From positions 1-34,099 of the forward strand of contig DBPU01000029.1 of assembly GCA_002305615.1 (NCBI GenBank): 34,099 nt of DNA. The letters run 5' to 3'. Shown piece by piece: positions 6,573 through 14,142 of this stretch (position 1 is its first letter; the number at the start of each line of letters is the position of its first letter). This stretch comes from Verrucomicrobia bacterium UBA1412. GTDB lineage: Bacteria; Verrucomicrobiota; Verrucomicrobiia; Limisphaerales; UBA1412. Position numbers and translations under genes: made by a program. The notes below the pieces were generated by a model that saw only the letters and a list, made by a program, of their open reading frames with translations, searched no databases and was not told where the DNA came from.

Positions 6573-8180
6573 TTATTCTGTTTTTGCCGGGGCGGGTGCG
6601 GGTTCCGGTGCCGCGGGAGCTGCAGGTACCTCAGGTGCCGGAGCCGGGGTTGCTTCAGCGGGCGCTGCAGGTTCCTCAGGAGCCGGCTTCAGCGATTTGA
6701 GATAATCCTGCATCTGCGTTTTCATGGCGTCATCCTCAAGGGCAGCCAGGGCTTTTTCGGCGGTTTGATCACCGAGCTGGGGTTGGCCTGTTTTGTAGTA
6801 GACGACGGCGCGGAAGAAATCATTGGGGATTTTGGGTTTCTCTGTCTGAGTTTTATCGGCTTCATCCAGGAGCATCAGGGGGAGCTCGGCGGTGGCATTA
6901 TCTCCGAGGTTCATCACGATGGAGTAAGCGGCCTGAGCCATGAGGAAAGGATCGCCCCCTTTGAGGCTTTCAAAAATTTCTTTTTCGATGTCCTTGCGAG
7001 CTTGCGGGTCAACGGATGCCGCATCGGCTTCGAGGAGGGTTTTGTATTTATCCATGGCCTTGCTGGCACGGATTTGCTTACGCATTTGCTCGGCCTTCTG
7101 CGCGGAGGCGGCATCAATGGAGGCCATTTCTTTCAAGATGTTCTCCACGATATTGGTGTCGCTGGCGCTTAGGGTGCCGACCATCTGGGCCGCGGCCTGT
7201 TCCAGAGCAGCGGCATCACCCTTGAGCTCAGCGAGGAGTTTATCGGAGGCGGCCTGAATAGCAGCGGCATCCGGGGGCTCATCGGCCAGGACGACATCCG
7301 CGTATTGCTCAAGAGCTTTATCGGTTTTGATCTGGCTGCGGATTTCCTTGGCTCTTTGAGCGTAGTCGTCATTGACTGTGGCCAATTGGTCCAGGACTTG
7401 ATTCAGGATTTCCGATTCCTCGGCCTGATAGGCGGCTTCGAGGATGGGTTCCAGGAGGTCGAGGCGTTTGCCGGCTTCTTTGAGGACTTCGGCGGCCATT
7501 TCCTTAGCTTTGGGGTCACGGGCGGCCAGGAGCTGAGCGAATTCGGCGGCTTTGACATTGGCGGCCAGGTCGTATTTACCGGAGAGGATTTCTTCGAGCG
7601 GCATATCCATCTGCATGGGGTGGCCGACCCAGACGACCTGACTCGATTTATCAATGATGAAGGCGCAGGGGATTCCGTTTTGGCCAAAGGCCTGCATGTA
7701 ACTCATGCTGGTCTCATCATCCTTATCGACCGCGACGATGTAATTCATATTATCGCCCTGTTCTTCGACGAAAGGCTTAACCTCTTCGAGCTTTTCATTG
7801 GAGATACCGACAACGACCAGGCCCTGATCTTTGTATTTTTTCTGGAGCTCAGTGAGGTGAGGGATAGAAGTCTTGCACGGTCCACACCAGGTGGCCCAAA
7901 ACTCGACAACGTAGATGTTTTTGCCATCGGTGACATCGATGGGAGCTTCTGCGGTGGCGCCCTTGACCCAAGCCGCAATGTTGAGGGGCTTGGCGCGATC
8001 GCCAACTTTGGAGAACTGCATCTTCACCTCGGGAGCGCTCTGGTCCAGGGCAGGTGCCGTGAAATTAGTTGCGCTTGAAGGAGAATCGGAGCCGTTGTTT
8101 TTTTTGCATCCTGTGAGGCCGCCTGAGATACAGAGGCCGGTGACAAGTGCAACTGCCAATAAAGAATTCACTCTCTTCAC
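6573..8180 (-). CDS. TlpA-like thioredoxin-domain lipoprotein
   Basis: A periplasmic or membrane-tethered thiol-disulfide oxidoreductase of the TlpA/ResA type. The frame is open from TTG 8234, but GTG 8180 gives a compact lipoprotein signal (VKRVNSLLAVAL then the lipobox LTGC, Cys about residue 25). The thioredoxin domain follows, with FWATWCGPCK (active-site CGPC about residues 99-102) and the cis-proline loop NGIPCAFIID. After about residue 210 the protein continues with a long Ala/Glu-rich, probably helical region of about 280 residues. It ends in a Pro/Ala tail (PAPEEPAAPAEATPAP and more) of about 40 residues, which is unusual, as plain TlpA proteins are about 150-200 residues. The DsbD-like gene at 10921 could supply its electrons. 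It lies downstream of pyrG, separated by a terminator-like hairpin, so it may have its own promoter. The start codon is uncertain. Confidence 0.85.
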   Translation of the reverse strand: MKRVNSLLAVALVTGLCISGGLTGCKKNNGSDSPSSATNFTAPALDQSAPEVKMQFSKVGDRAKPLNIAAWVKGATAEAPIDVTDGKNIYVVEFWATWCGPCKTSIPHLTELQKKYKDQGLVVVGISNEKLEEVKPFVEEQGDNMNYIVAVDKDDETSMSYMQAFGQNGIPCAFIIDKSSQVVWVGHPMQMDMPLEEILSGKYDLAANVKAAEFAQLLAARDPKAKEMAAEVLKEAGKRLDLLEPILEAAYQAEESEILNQVLDQLATVNDDYAQRAKEIRSQIKTDKALEQYADVVLADEPPDAAAIQAASDKLLAELKGDAAALEQAAAQMVGTLSASDTNIVENILKEMASIDAASAQKAEQMRKQIRASKAMDKYKTLLEADAASVDPQARKDIEKEIFESLKGGDPFLMAQAAYSIVMNLGDNATAELPLMLLDEADKTQTEKPKIPNDFFRAVVYYKTGQPQLGDQTAEKALAALEDDAMKTQMQDYLKSLKPAPEEPAAPAEATPAPAPEVPAAPAAPEPAPAPAKTE

Positions 8181-8247
8181 GGCTCTAGAGAGTAGGGAGA
8201 AAAGGGCTGAGGAGCAAGAGAAAAGCCGAAACAAAATCCGGGGTAAA

Positions 8248-8280
8248 TTTCTGCCCCGAGAGAGACTCCCGGGGCAGAAA
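8248..8280 (-). terminator. Terminator-like hairpin after pyrG
   Basis: TTTCTGCCCCG and its exact complement form an 11-bp, GC-rich stem around an 11-nt loop, 32 bp beyond the pyrG stop. The trailing T run on the minus strand is short (ATTT), so termination may be partial. Confidence 0.6.
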
Positions 8281-8311
8281 AAGAGTGCATAGCCGAGGCG
8301 GCTAAATACTA

Positions 8312-9931
8312 CTACGACCTTTTAGCGGCAAGCGCAGCAGCAACGAATTCTTTGAAGAGCGGATTGGGGCTGTGGGGTTTGCTCTGGAACTCGGGTTGGA
8401 ACTGGCAGGCCATGAAGAAGGGGTGATTTTTGAGTTCAACCAGTTCGACCAGAGAGTCGTCCGTGGAGCGGCCACTGACGATGAGGTTCCCCTCTTTCTC
8501 GAAGAGGTCGAGGTATTTGCCATTAAAGACATAGCTATTGCGGTGGCGCTCAGAGATCTGATCCTGAGCGTAAATGGAGTAGGCTTTGGTGCCGCTCTTG
8601 ATTTTGCAGGCGTGGGCGCCCAGGTGCATGGTCTGCCTATGCTGTTTGTGTGAAGAGGGCTGTGCGTCTGCGCTCAAAGCGGTCTCCAGGGGGATAATGA
8701 CGGGATACTCAGTGGAGGGATTAAACTCGACGGAGTGAGCGGATTTGAGTCCCAGCACGTTGCGCGCATACTCAATGACGACGGCCTGCATTCCGAGGCA
8801 GATGCCCAGGAAGGGAATCTGGTTTTCGCGGGCATACTGGGCAGCGAGGATTTTTCCTTCGACTTCGTGGATGCCGCTGACGCCCGGGGCCAGAATGGCG
8901 TCGATATTCTGGAGCGCTTTGGTGCCTGAAGTTTCAAGTTCTTCGGGGTCGATTTTGACGACCTCAAGGCGCGTATCGTTTGCGATACAGGCGTGGAAGA
9001 GGGCTTCCTGGAGGGATTTATGGGCATCGTTAATGCCGACGTTTTTGCCGACCAGGCCGATGCGGATGCTGGAGCTCGGTGCAATGATGCTGCGGACGAC
9101 GTTTTGCCACTTGGTCATATCCGATGTGCGTTGCTCTAATTGGAGAAGCTTGCAGATGAGGGGATCCAGGTTTTCGCGCTGGAGGACCAGAGGCAGCTCG
9201 TAGATGGAGTGATCGACATCTTTTTCCTCAATAACGGCCTCGTAAGGGACGTTGCAAAAGAGGGAGATTTTTTTGCGCAGCTCTTTGTTGAGGGGGTGTT
9301 CGCAGCGGCAGATGATGATATTGGGAGTGATACCGATTTCACGCAGCTTAGCGACAGAGTGCTGAGTGGGTTTGGTTTTCAACTCGCGCATGGCGCTGAT
9401 GTAGGGGACCAGGGTGACATGGATGAAAATGACAGAGCCAAAGGGTTGCTCCAGAGCGAACTCGCGAATGGCTTCAAGGTACGGGAGTCCTTCGATATCG
9501 CCAGTGGTGCCGCCGATTTCAGAGATCAGGACATCGCAATCGTTGGAATTTTCCTTGATTCTGGCTTTGATTTCATCGGTGACGTGGGGGATCACCTGCA
9601 CGGTCACGCCAGCGTAAGCACCCTTGCGTTCCTTTTCGAGGACAGTGGTGTAAACCTGGCCGCTGGTGAGACTGTTTTTGCGGGTCAGGTTGGTGTTGGT
9701 GAAGCGTTCATAGTGGCCGAGGTCCAGATCGGTTTCTCCGCCGTCTTTGAGGACATAGACTTCGCCGTGCTGGAGGGGATTCATGTTGCCCGGGTCAACG
9801 TTCAAATAGGGGTCGAATTTCTGAAGTTTGACGCGGTAGCCGCGGCTTTCGAGGAGTGCACCGATGGAGGCGGAGGTCAACCCTTTTCCTACAGAGCTGA
9901 TTACACCGCCGGTTACGAAAATATATTTCAT
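8312..9931 (-). CDS. pyrG: CTP synthase, glutaminase half with altered key residues
   Basis: PyrG makes CTP from UTP, ATP and glutamine or ammonia. The 539-residue length is normal. The N-terminal synthetase domain is well conserved: GGVISSVGKGLTSASIG (residues 7-23), KFDPYLNVDPGNMNP and GGETDLDLGHYERF. The C-terminal class I glutamine amidotransferase domain keeps the nucleophile block LGICLGMQ, but the usual PGGFG-x-RG block reads PGVSGIHEVEG. RHRHRYE reads RHRNSYV, and the catalytic-histidine block QFHPEF reads QFQPEF (His codon replaced by CAA at 8398-8396). These comparisons are from memory of the family. If right, glutamine-dependent activity should be weak or absent and ammonia the main donor. 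kdsB lies 45 bp upstream and consumes CTP. The leader is AT-rich without a Shine-Dalgarno sequence. Confidence 0.96.
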   Translation of the reverse strand: MKYIFVTGGVISSVGKGLTSASIGALLESRGYRVKLQKFDPYLNVDPGNMNPLQHGEVYVLKDGGETDLDLGHYERFTNTNLTRKNSLTSGQVYTTVLEKERKGAYAGVTVQVIPHVTDEIKARIKENSNDCDVLISEIGGTTGDIEGLPYLEAIREFALEQPFGSVIFIHVTLVPYISAMRELKTKPTQHSVAKLREIGITPNIIICRCEHPLNKELRKKISLFCNVPYEAVIEEKDVDHSIYELPLVLQRENLDPLICKLLQLEQRTSDMTKWQNVVRSIIAPSSSIRIGLVGKNVGINDAHKSLQEALFHACIANDTRLEVVKIDPEELETSGTKALQNIDAILAPGVSGIHEVEGKILAAQYARENQIPFLGICLGMQAVVIEYARNVLGLKSAHSVEFNPSTEYPVIIPLETALSADAQPSSHKQHRQTMHLGAHACKIKSGTKAYSIYAQDQISERHRNSYVFNGKYLDLFEKEGNLIVSGRSTDDSLVELVELKNHPFFMACQFQPEFQSKPHSPNPLFKEFVAAALAAKRS

Positions 9932-9976
9932 AGATATAGTTATACGTGAATTAGAGAAACGATAATTAATTGGTTA

Positions 9977-10726
9977 TTAAGGGAGCTGGTTCAAAATTTT
10001 TTCGACTCGGGCGACATCCTCTGGGGTATCGACTCCGATGGATTCGTGATTCACCCGGGCTACGGCAATGGAAATTCCATTTTCGAGCGCACGGAGTTGC
10101 TCCAGTTTTTCGGCTCTTTCCAGAGGCGAGACCGGAAGGCGGACTAATTTTTTGAGCGTTTCCCTTTTGTAGCCGTAGATGCCGAGGTGTTTGAGAAATG
10201 GAAAAGCAGAGATATGAGTCTCCAGAGGTTTATGCTCCATGTCTCTGATATAGGGAATCGTTCTTCGTGAAAAATAGAGGGCTTGGCCCTGTGTTCCGAG
10301 GACTACTTTGACGATATTCGGGTTGTCGTATTCCTCAGGTTTATTGATCGGAGTTGCGGCCGTGGACATGGCTACCTTATCGGAGCGGAGCAGGGCTGCA
10401 ACGGCTTCAATCACGGCAGGGTCAATGAGAGGCTCATCACCCTGGATGTTGATGGCGAGATCGGCATCGGATTTTTTGACGACTTCTTCAATCCGATCGG
10501 TCCCGCTGGAGTGGTGGGAAGATGTCATGACAACCTCGCAAAAAGGAGCCACGGCACTGCGAATGCGTTCGTCATCGGTCGCAACGATGACGTCGCTCAA
10601 GCTGGGGGCTTTGCGGCACTGTTCAACCACCCATTGAACAAGAGGCTTACCCGCGATGAGGGCTAGCGGCTTACCCGGGAAGCGAGTGGAGCCGAAACGA
10701 GAAGGAATGACACCGATAATTTTCAT
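9977..10726 (-). CDS. kdsB: 3-deoxy-manno-octulosonate cytidylyltransferase
   Basis: KdsB couples CTP and Kdo to CMP-Kdo, the activated sugar for the lipopolysaccharide inner core, in the cytoplasm. The 249-residue length is typical. Visible family blocks are IPSRFGSTRFPGKPL (residues 7-21), VATDDERI, the SSHHSSGTDRI segment, NIQGDEPLI with the metal and CTP-binding Asp, and the ERAEKLEQLRALENG segment near the end. It is upstream of pyrG (45-bp gap), a common pairing because PyrG supplies its CTP. The ATG at 10726 is preceded by GGTGGG about 8 nt upstream. Its presence shows that the organism makes a Kdo-type outer membrane. Confidence 0.96.
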   Translation of the reverse strand: MKIIGVIPSRFGSTRFPGKPLALIAGKPLVQWVVEQCRKAPSLSDVIVATDDERIRSAVAPFCEVVMTSSHHSSGTDRIEEVVKKSDADLAINIQGDEPLIDPAVIEAVAALLRSDKVAMSTAATPINKPEEYDNPNIVKVVLGTQGQALYFSRRTIPYIRDMEHKPLETHISAFPFLKHLGIYGYKRETLKKLVRLPVSPLERAEKLEQLRALENGISIAVARVNHESIGVDTPEDVARVEKILNQLP

Positions 10727-10920
10727 AATAGCAACCCACCTATAAGCATATTCATCTTTTTGTAATTTCCTTCAGATCCAGACGCGAGAAAATAGAAAGC
10801 CGCTCAAACCGCCACTGGGCGGAAGGGCATCCACGGGATTTTATTGGTAGCATAAATCCGGAACTGAAGCAACCTCAAAATATGAAGATGCCTCAGAAAA
10901 CGAAAAATAATTTCGGCTAC

Positions 10921-12633
10921 CTAGGGAGCGGCGGGTGTCGGTTTCAGGATGAGGTAGGTGGGGAGGCCGATGACCTGGTAGTGATCCAGGATTTCTTTGG
11001 CGGGAGATTTCCGGGGTTGCTCGGTCTGGAGTTTAAGGACGATGAACTCAGATTCCAGACGCTTGCGGACATCGGCATCGCTGAAGGTTGTTTTCTCCAT
11101 GTACATGCAGGACTTGCACCAGGTGGCCCAAAAATCGACAAAGATCGGTTTGCCGGTTGCGAGGGATTCCTGCATTGCCTGTGCCAATTGCTCATCAACG
11201 GCAATGGAGGCGGAAGCTTCGGAGGCTTCTGTATTGAGGTTATCTATGCGAGTGAGCTCGGTGCTGCTCTTCCAGAGTTTATATCCTTCTACAGCGTAAT
11301 AGGCAGCGAAGAGGAGGATTAAAATGCCAAAGGTTTGCTTGACCCGGTTCATCCACATTCCGGGCTTGGGCAGAGCGGCGATTCCGGCTCCGGCTATGGG
11401 CCAGGGCAGAGCCATTCCGGCTCCCAGAAGAAAGGGGAGAAGGAGGCCGAGGTAGTTGCCTGAATTGTAGATATTGGTGGAGATCAGCAGGACTGAAATC
11501 AGGGCGGGTGCGACGCAGGCTCCGGCCAGGAGAGCGGAGAAGGCCCCCAATCCAAAAATCAGGAAGTAACGAAGGAGGCCTGTTTTGGAATTAACATTGG
11601 TTGGGCCATGAAAGCGGCTGAAATCAATCGTGAAGACATCAAACATGGCCAGGGCAAGGATGACGAAAACGGCTGCCGTACCCAGGTTGAACCACGGGGA
11701 AGCATTGAGGGCACCGAACGTGGCTCCGGCCAGGACGACGGCTAATCCCAGCGCGCCATAGGCCAGGGCCATTCCCAGACCGTAAATGCCGCCCAGGAGA
11801 AGTCCCTGGGTTTTACTACCGGCTTTGACTCCGGCGCCGATGATGGCCAGGTTAATGGGGATCATGGGCAGCACACAGGGAGTCAGGTTGAGGCCGATTC
11901 CAAAGAGTAAAATCAAAGGGATAGTGATAATCATTCCCCATTTGGCGAGGAAGCCTTCGATTCCCCCCTGTTGGCTTTCACCATGAGCACGATCCAGGAA
12001 TTTAAGGAACGACTCTTTATCCATGGAGCCCGAATCTACGGCTACTGTTTTGAAGGAGGCGGAGCGCTCCTGCCAGAGAGAGGCGGCGGCTGGTGAGACA
12101 AGATTTGAAGCGGTTTCGGATTCCTGAACGGAGGTGGATTCACCGGCCCAGGAGAATTTTTGTTCCACTTCCTCGGGCATGAAACACATTTCCTGGCTGC
12201 ACCCCATATATTCGATTTTTACGGAGGCAGATTGGGCTGGGGTGGAGAAGACGTATTGCGCGCGAAAGCTTTCTTTTAAAACATCTTTGTCCTTCTCGGT
12301 AAAAATGTCTTTGATGCGGATACTTTTCAGGGGGGCGGTCGGTTCCAGGAGTGAGCCATCGGCAGCGGTGACCCGGAATTCATCTTTGTAGAGGTAGTGC
12401 TCGGGAGCGATTTGGACGGAGAGTGAAAAACCTCTTTGGCCATCCTTCTCTTCGGGGGTGATCTGTACAGAAAAAGGTTTTTCTATTTTCTGAGCAGGGG
12501 CGGCGGAGAGGGGTTTTTCCCAATCGCCCAGAGGACTGCTCAGGTTCTGAGCGGAAAGAGGGGGCAGGTGAACGAGTAGACAAAAAACGACCAGGAGCTG
12601 CAAACGGCTCCATTGCAGGAGGAAATTTTTCAT
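10921..12633 (-). CDS. dsbD: DsbD-type thiol:disulfide interchange protein
   Basis: DsbD passes electrons from cytoplasmic thioredoxin across the inner membrane to periplasmic thiol proteins. The frame is open from 12687; ATG 12633 is chosen because a signal peptide follows at once (hydrophobic core LLVVFCLLVH, cleavage near SAQ). In numbering from 12687, all three cysteine pairs are present. The N-terminal domain has C163 and C168 (GCSQEMC). The membrane domain of about eight helices (residues 250-465) has C271 (LTPCVLP) and C391 (GACVAPA). The C-terminal thioredoxin domain has WCKSC at 524-527. Total length is near that of E. coli DsbD. The TlpA-like lipoprotein nearby is a plausible acceptor. 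It is transcribed divergently from ilvC across a 230-bp gap in which I see no clear promoter. Confidence 0.93.
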   Translation of the reverse strand: MKNFLLQWSRLQLLVVFCLLVHLPPLSAQNLSSPLGDWEKPLSAAPAQKIEKPFSVQITPEEKDGQRGFSLSVQIAPEHYLYKDEFRVTAADGSLLEPTAPLKSIRIKDIFTEKDKDVLKESFRAQYVFSTPAQSASVKIEYMGCSQEMCFMPEEVEQKFSWAGESTSVQESETASNLVSPAAASLWQERSASFKTVAVDSGSMDKESFLKFLDRAHGESQQGGIEGFLAKWGMIITIPLILLFGIGLNLTPCVLPMIPINLAIIGAGVKAGSKTQGLLLGGIYGLGMALAYGALGLAVVLAGATFGALNASPWFNLGTAAVFVILALAMFDVFTIDFSRFHGPTNVNSKTGLLRYFLIFGLGAFSALLAGACVAPALISVLLISTNIYNSGNYLGLLLPFLLGAGMALPWPIAGAGIAALPKPGMWMNRVKQTFGILILLFAAYYAVEGYKLWKSSTELTRIDNLNTEASEASASIAVDEQLAQAMQESLATGKPIFVDFWATWCKSCMYMEKTTFSDADVRKRLESEFIVLKLQTEQPRKSPAKEILDHYQVIGLPTYLILKPTPAAP

Positions 12634-12863
12634 AATATTCAGTTCCAACACCTGGGCGATGATGGGGTAAAAGCGATTTAAAATCAACTCTGCGGGGATA
12701 TAAAAATGCGCTTGGGCAGAGGCTCAGTTTTTGGAATGTGGATATCGAGATAAAATTAGCTTTCGTTTTTGTGGTTTAAGTAATTAGAATGGAGAGCGGG
12801 AGGCTTATCTGCCCAAAGTGTTTGGATGGAAACCTATCTCCCTAGATAAACAATATAGATAAA

Positions 12864-13964
12864 ATGGCTAAAATTGATTTCGGCGGTATAGCAGAGGATG
12901 TGATCACGCGCAGTGAGTTCACAATGGAAAAGGCACGTGAGGTGCTTAAAAATGAAGTCATTGCCGTTCTCGGTTACGGTGTACAAGGCCCGGCACAGGG
13001 TCTGAATCTTCGCGATAACGGATTCAATGTCATTGTTGGCCAGTCCAAAGCTTTCAAAAGGGATTGGGACCGCGCCCTCAATGACGGATGGGTCGAGGGA
13101 AAGAATCTTTTTGACATAGAGGAAGCGGTAAAGCGTGGTACGATTATCCAGATGCTTGTATCGGATGCGGCACAGAGAGCGATCTGGCCGTCAGTCTCCA
13201 AATTGCTCAAAGAGGGTGACGCCCTTTATTTTTCACACGGTTTTTCAATTGTTTATAAAGATCAAACCGGGGTCATTCCTCCTGCCAATGTGGACGTGAT
13301 CATGGTGGCGCCCAAGGGCTCCGGTCTTTCCGTGCGTCGTAACTTCCTCAATGGTGTGGGTATCAACTCAAGCTATGCGGTTCAGCAGGATTATACGGGC
13401 CGCGCCACTGAGCGGACTCTCGCAATCGGGATTGGCGTGGGCTCGGGGTATCTTTTCCCGACCACGTTCCAGCAGGAAGTTTACAGCGATCTGACGGGCG
13501 AGCGCGGCACTTTGATGGGCTGCCTGGCCGGTATGCTGGAAGCGCAATATGATGTACTCCGCGCCAACGGGCACAGCCCGAGCGAAGCCTTCAATGAATC
13601 GGTGGAAGAGCTGACGCAGAGTCTGATTCGTCTGGTGGACGAGAACGGTATGGACTGGATGTATGCCAATTGTTCGGCGACGGCTCAACGCGGTGCGCTG
13701 GATTGGAAGCCCAAGTTCAAGGCCGCCGTTCTGCCTCTTTTCAAAGAGCTCTATGAATCGGTGAAGAGTGGTAAAGAGACAGAGCGCGTCCTCAGTTATT
13801 GCGGAGCGCCTGATTACCAGAAGACACTTGCTGCTGAGCTGAGTGAAATCAAGAACTCAGAAATGTGGCGCGCAGGTGCGGCTGTCCGCTCCCTGAGGCC
13901 TCATGAAGCTGCCAAGGCTGTGACTGCGAGCACCAAGGGTGTCAGCGGCCGCGCCGGCAACTAA
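12864..13964 (+). CDS. ilvC: Ketol-acid reductoisomerase, yeast Ilv5-like form
   Basis: IlvC converts acetolactate or acetohydroxybutyrate to the dihydroxy acids of valine, leucine and isoleucine synthesis, using NAD(P)H and Mg2+. The 366-residue protein has the Rossmann motif GYGVQGPAQGLNLRDNG (residues 38-54), SHGFSIVYKD, VAPKGSGLSVRR and the metal-site segments DLTGERGTLMG and EAFNESVEELTQ. It is longer than the usual bacterial class I enzyme (about 330). Its wording, for example LRDNGFNVIVG, DGWVEGKNLF, GINSSYAVQQD and HSPSEAFNE, is closer to the fungal mitochondrial and Bacteroidetes type as I remember it. The ATG follows an AT-rich leader (TAGATAAA twice) without a Shine-Dalgarno sequence. 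No acetolactate synthase gene is adjacent. A strong terminator follows. Confidence 0.96.
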   Translation: MAKIDFGGIAEDVITRSEFTMEKAREVLKNEVIAVLGYGVQGPAQGLNLRDNGFNVIVGQSKAFKRDWDRALNDGWVEGKNLFDIEEAVKRGTIIQMLVSDAAQRAIWPSVSKLLKEGDALYFSHGFSIVYKDQTGVIPPANVDVIMVAPKGSGLSVRRNFLNGVGINSSYAVQQDYTGRATERTLAIGIGVGSGYLFPTTFQQEVYSDLTGERGTLMGCLAGMLEAQYDVLRANGHSPSEAFNESVEELTQSLIRLVDENGMDWMYANCSATAQRGALDWKPKFKAAVLPLFKELYESVKSGKETERVLSYCGAPDYQKTLAAELSEIKNSEMWRAGAAVRSLRPHEAAKAVTASTKGVSGRAGN

Positions 13965-13980
13965 CAGCTCCATTTAAGAC

Positions 13981-14023
13981 AAGAGAGATGGAATTGAAGA
14001 ATGGAGATTCCATCTCTCTTTTT
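13981..14023 (+). terminator. Intrinsic terminator after ilvC
   Basis: A perfect 13-14 bp stem (AGAGAGATGGAAT and its complement) with a 12-nt loop is followed by TTTT. It starts 17 bp after the ilvC stop, so ilvC is probably monocistronic. Confidence 0.88.
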
Positions 14024-14142
14024 ACAGATCGCGAACGGGAATGATTGATTCGCCGTTTTTGGGGGTGTCCGTTTTTTGAGAGGTTGTTATCCATTCCCAG
14101 CTCTCTCGTCTCCTTTTTTCAACCAGTTTGTTAAGTATAATT

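Noticed and set aside
7305..8078. Long open frame (257 codons) on the plus strand
   Set aside because: It is the antisense of the TlpA-like gene; its residues (Phe, Gly, Asp runs) mirror Glu/Ala codons and match no family.
9140..9949. Open frame of 269 codons on the plus strand
   Set aside because: Antisense shadow of pyrG, which is unmistakable on the other strand.
10865..10895. Two 13-bp direct repeats, TGAAGCAACCTCA and TGAAGATGCCTCA
   Set aside because: Three mismatches and only two copies, in a short gap after dsbD; likely chance.
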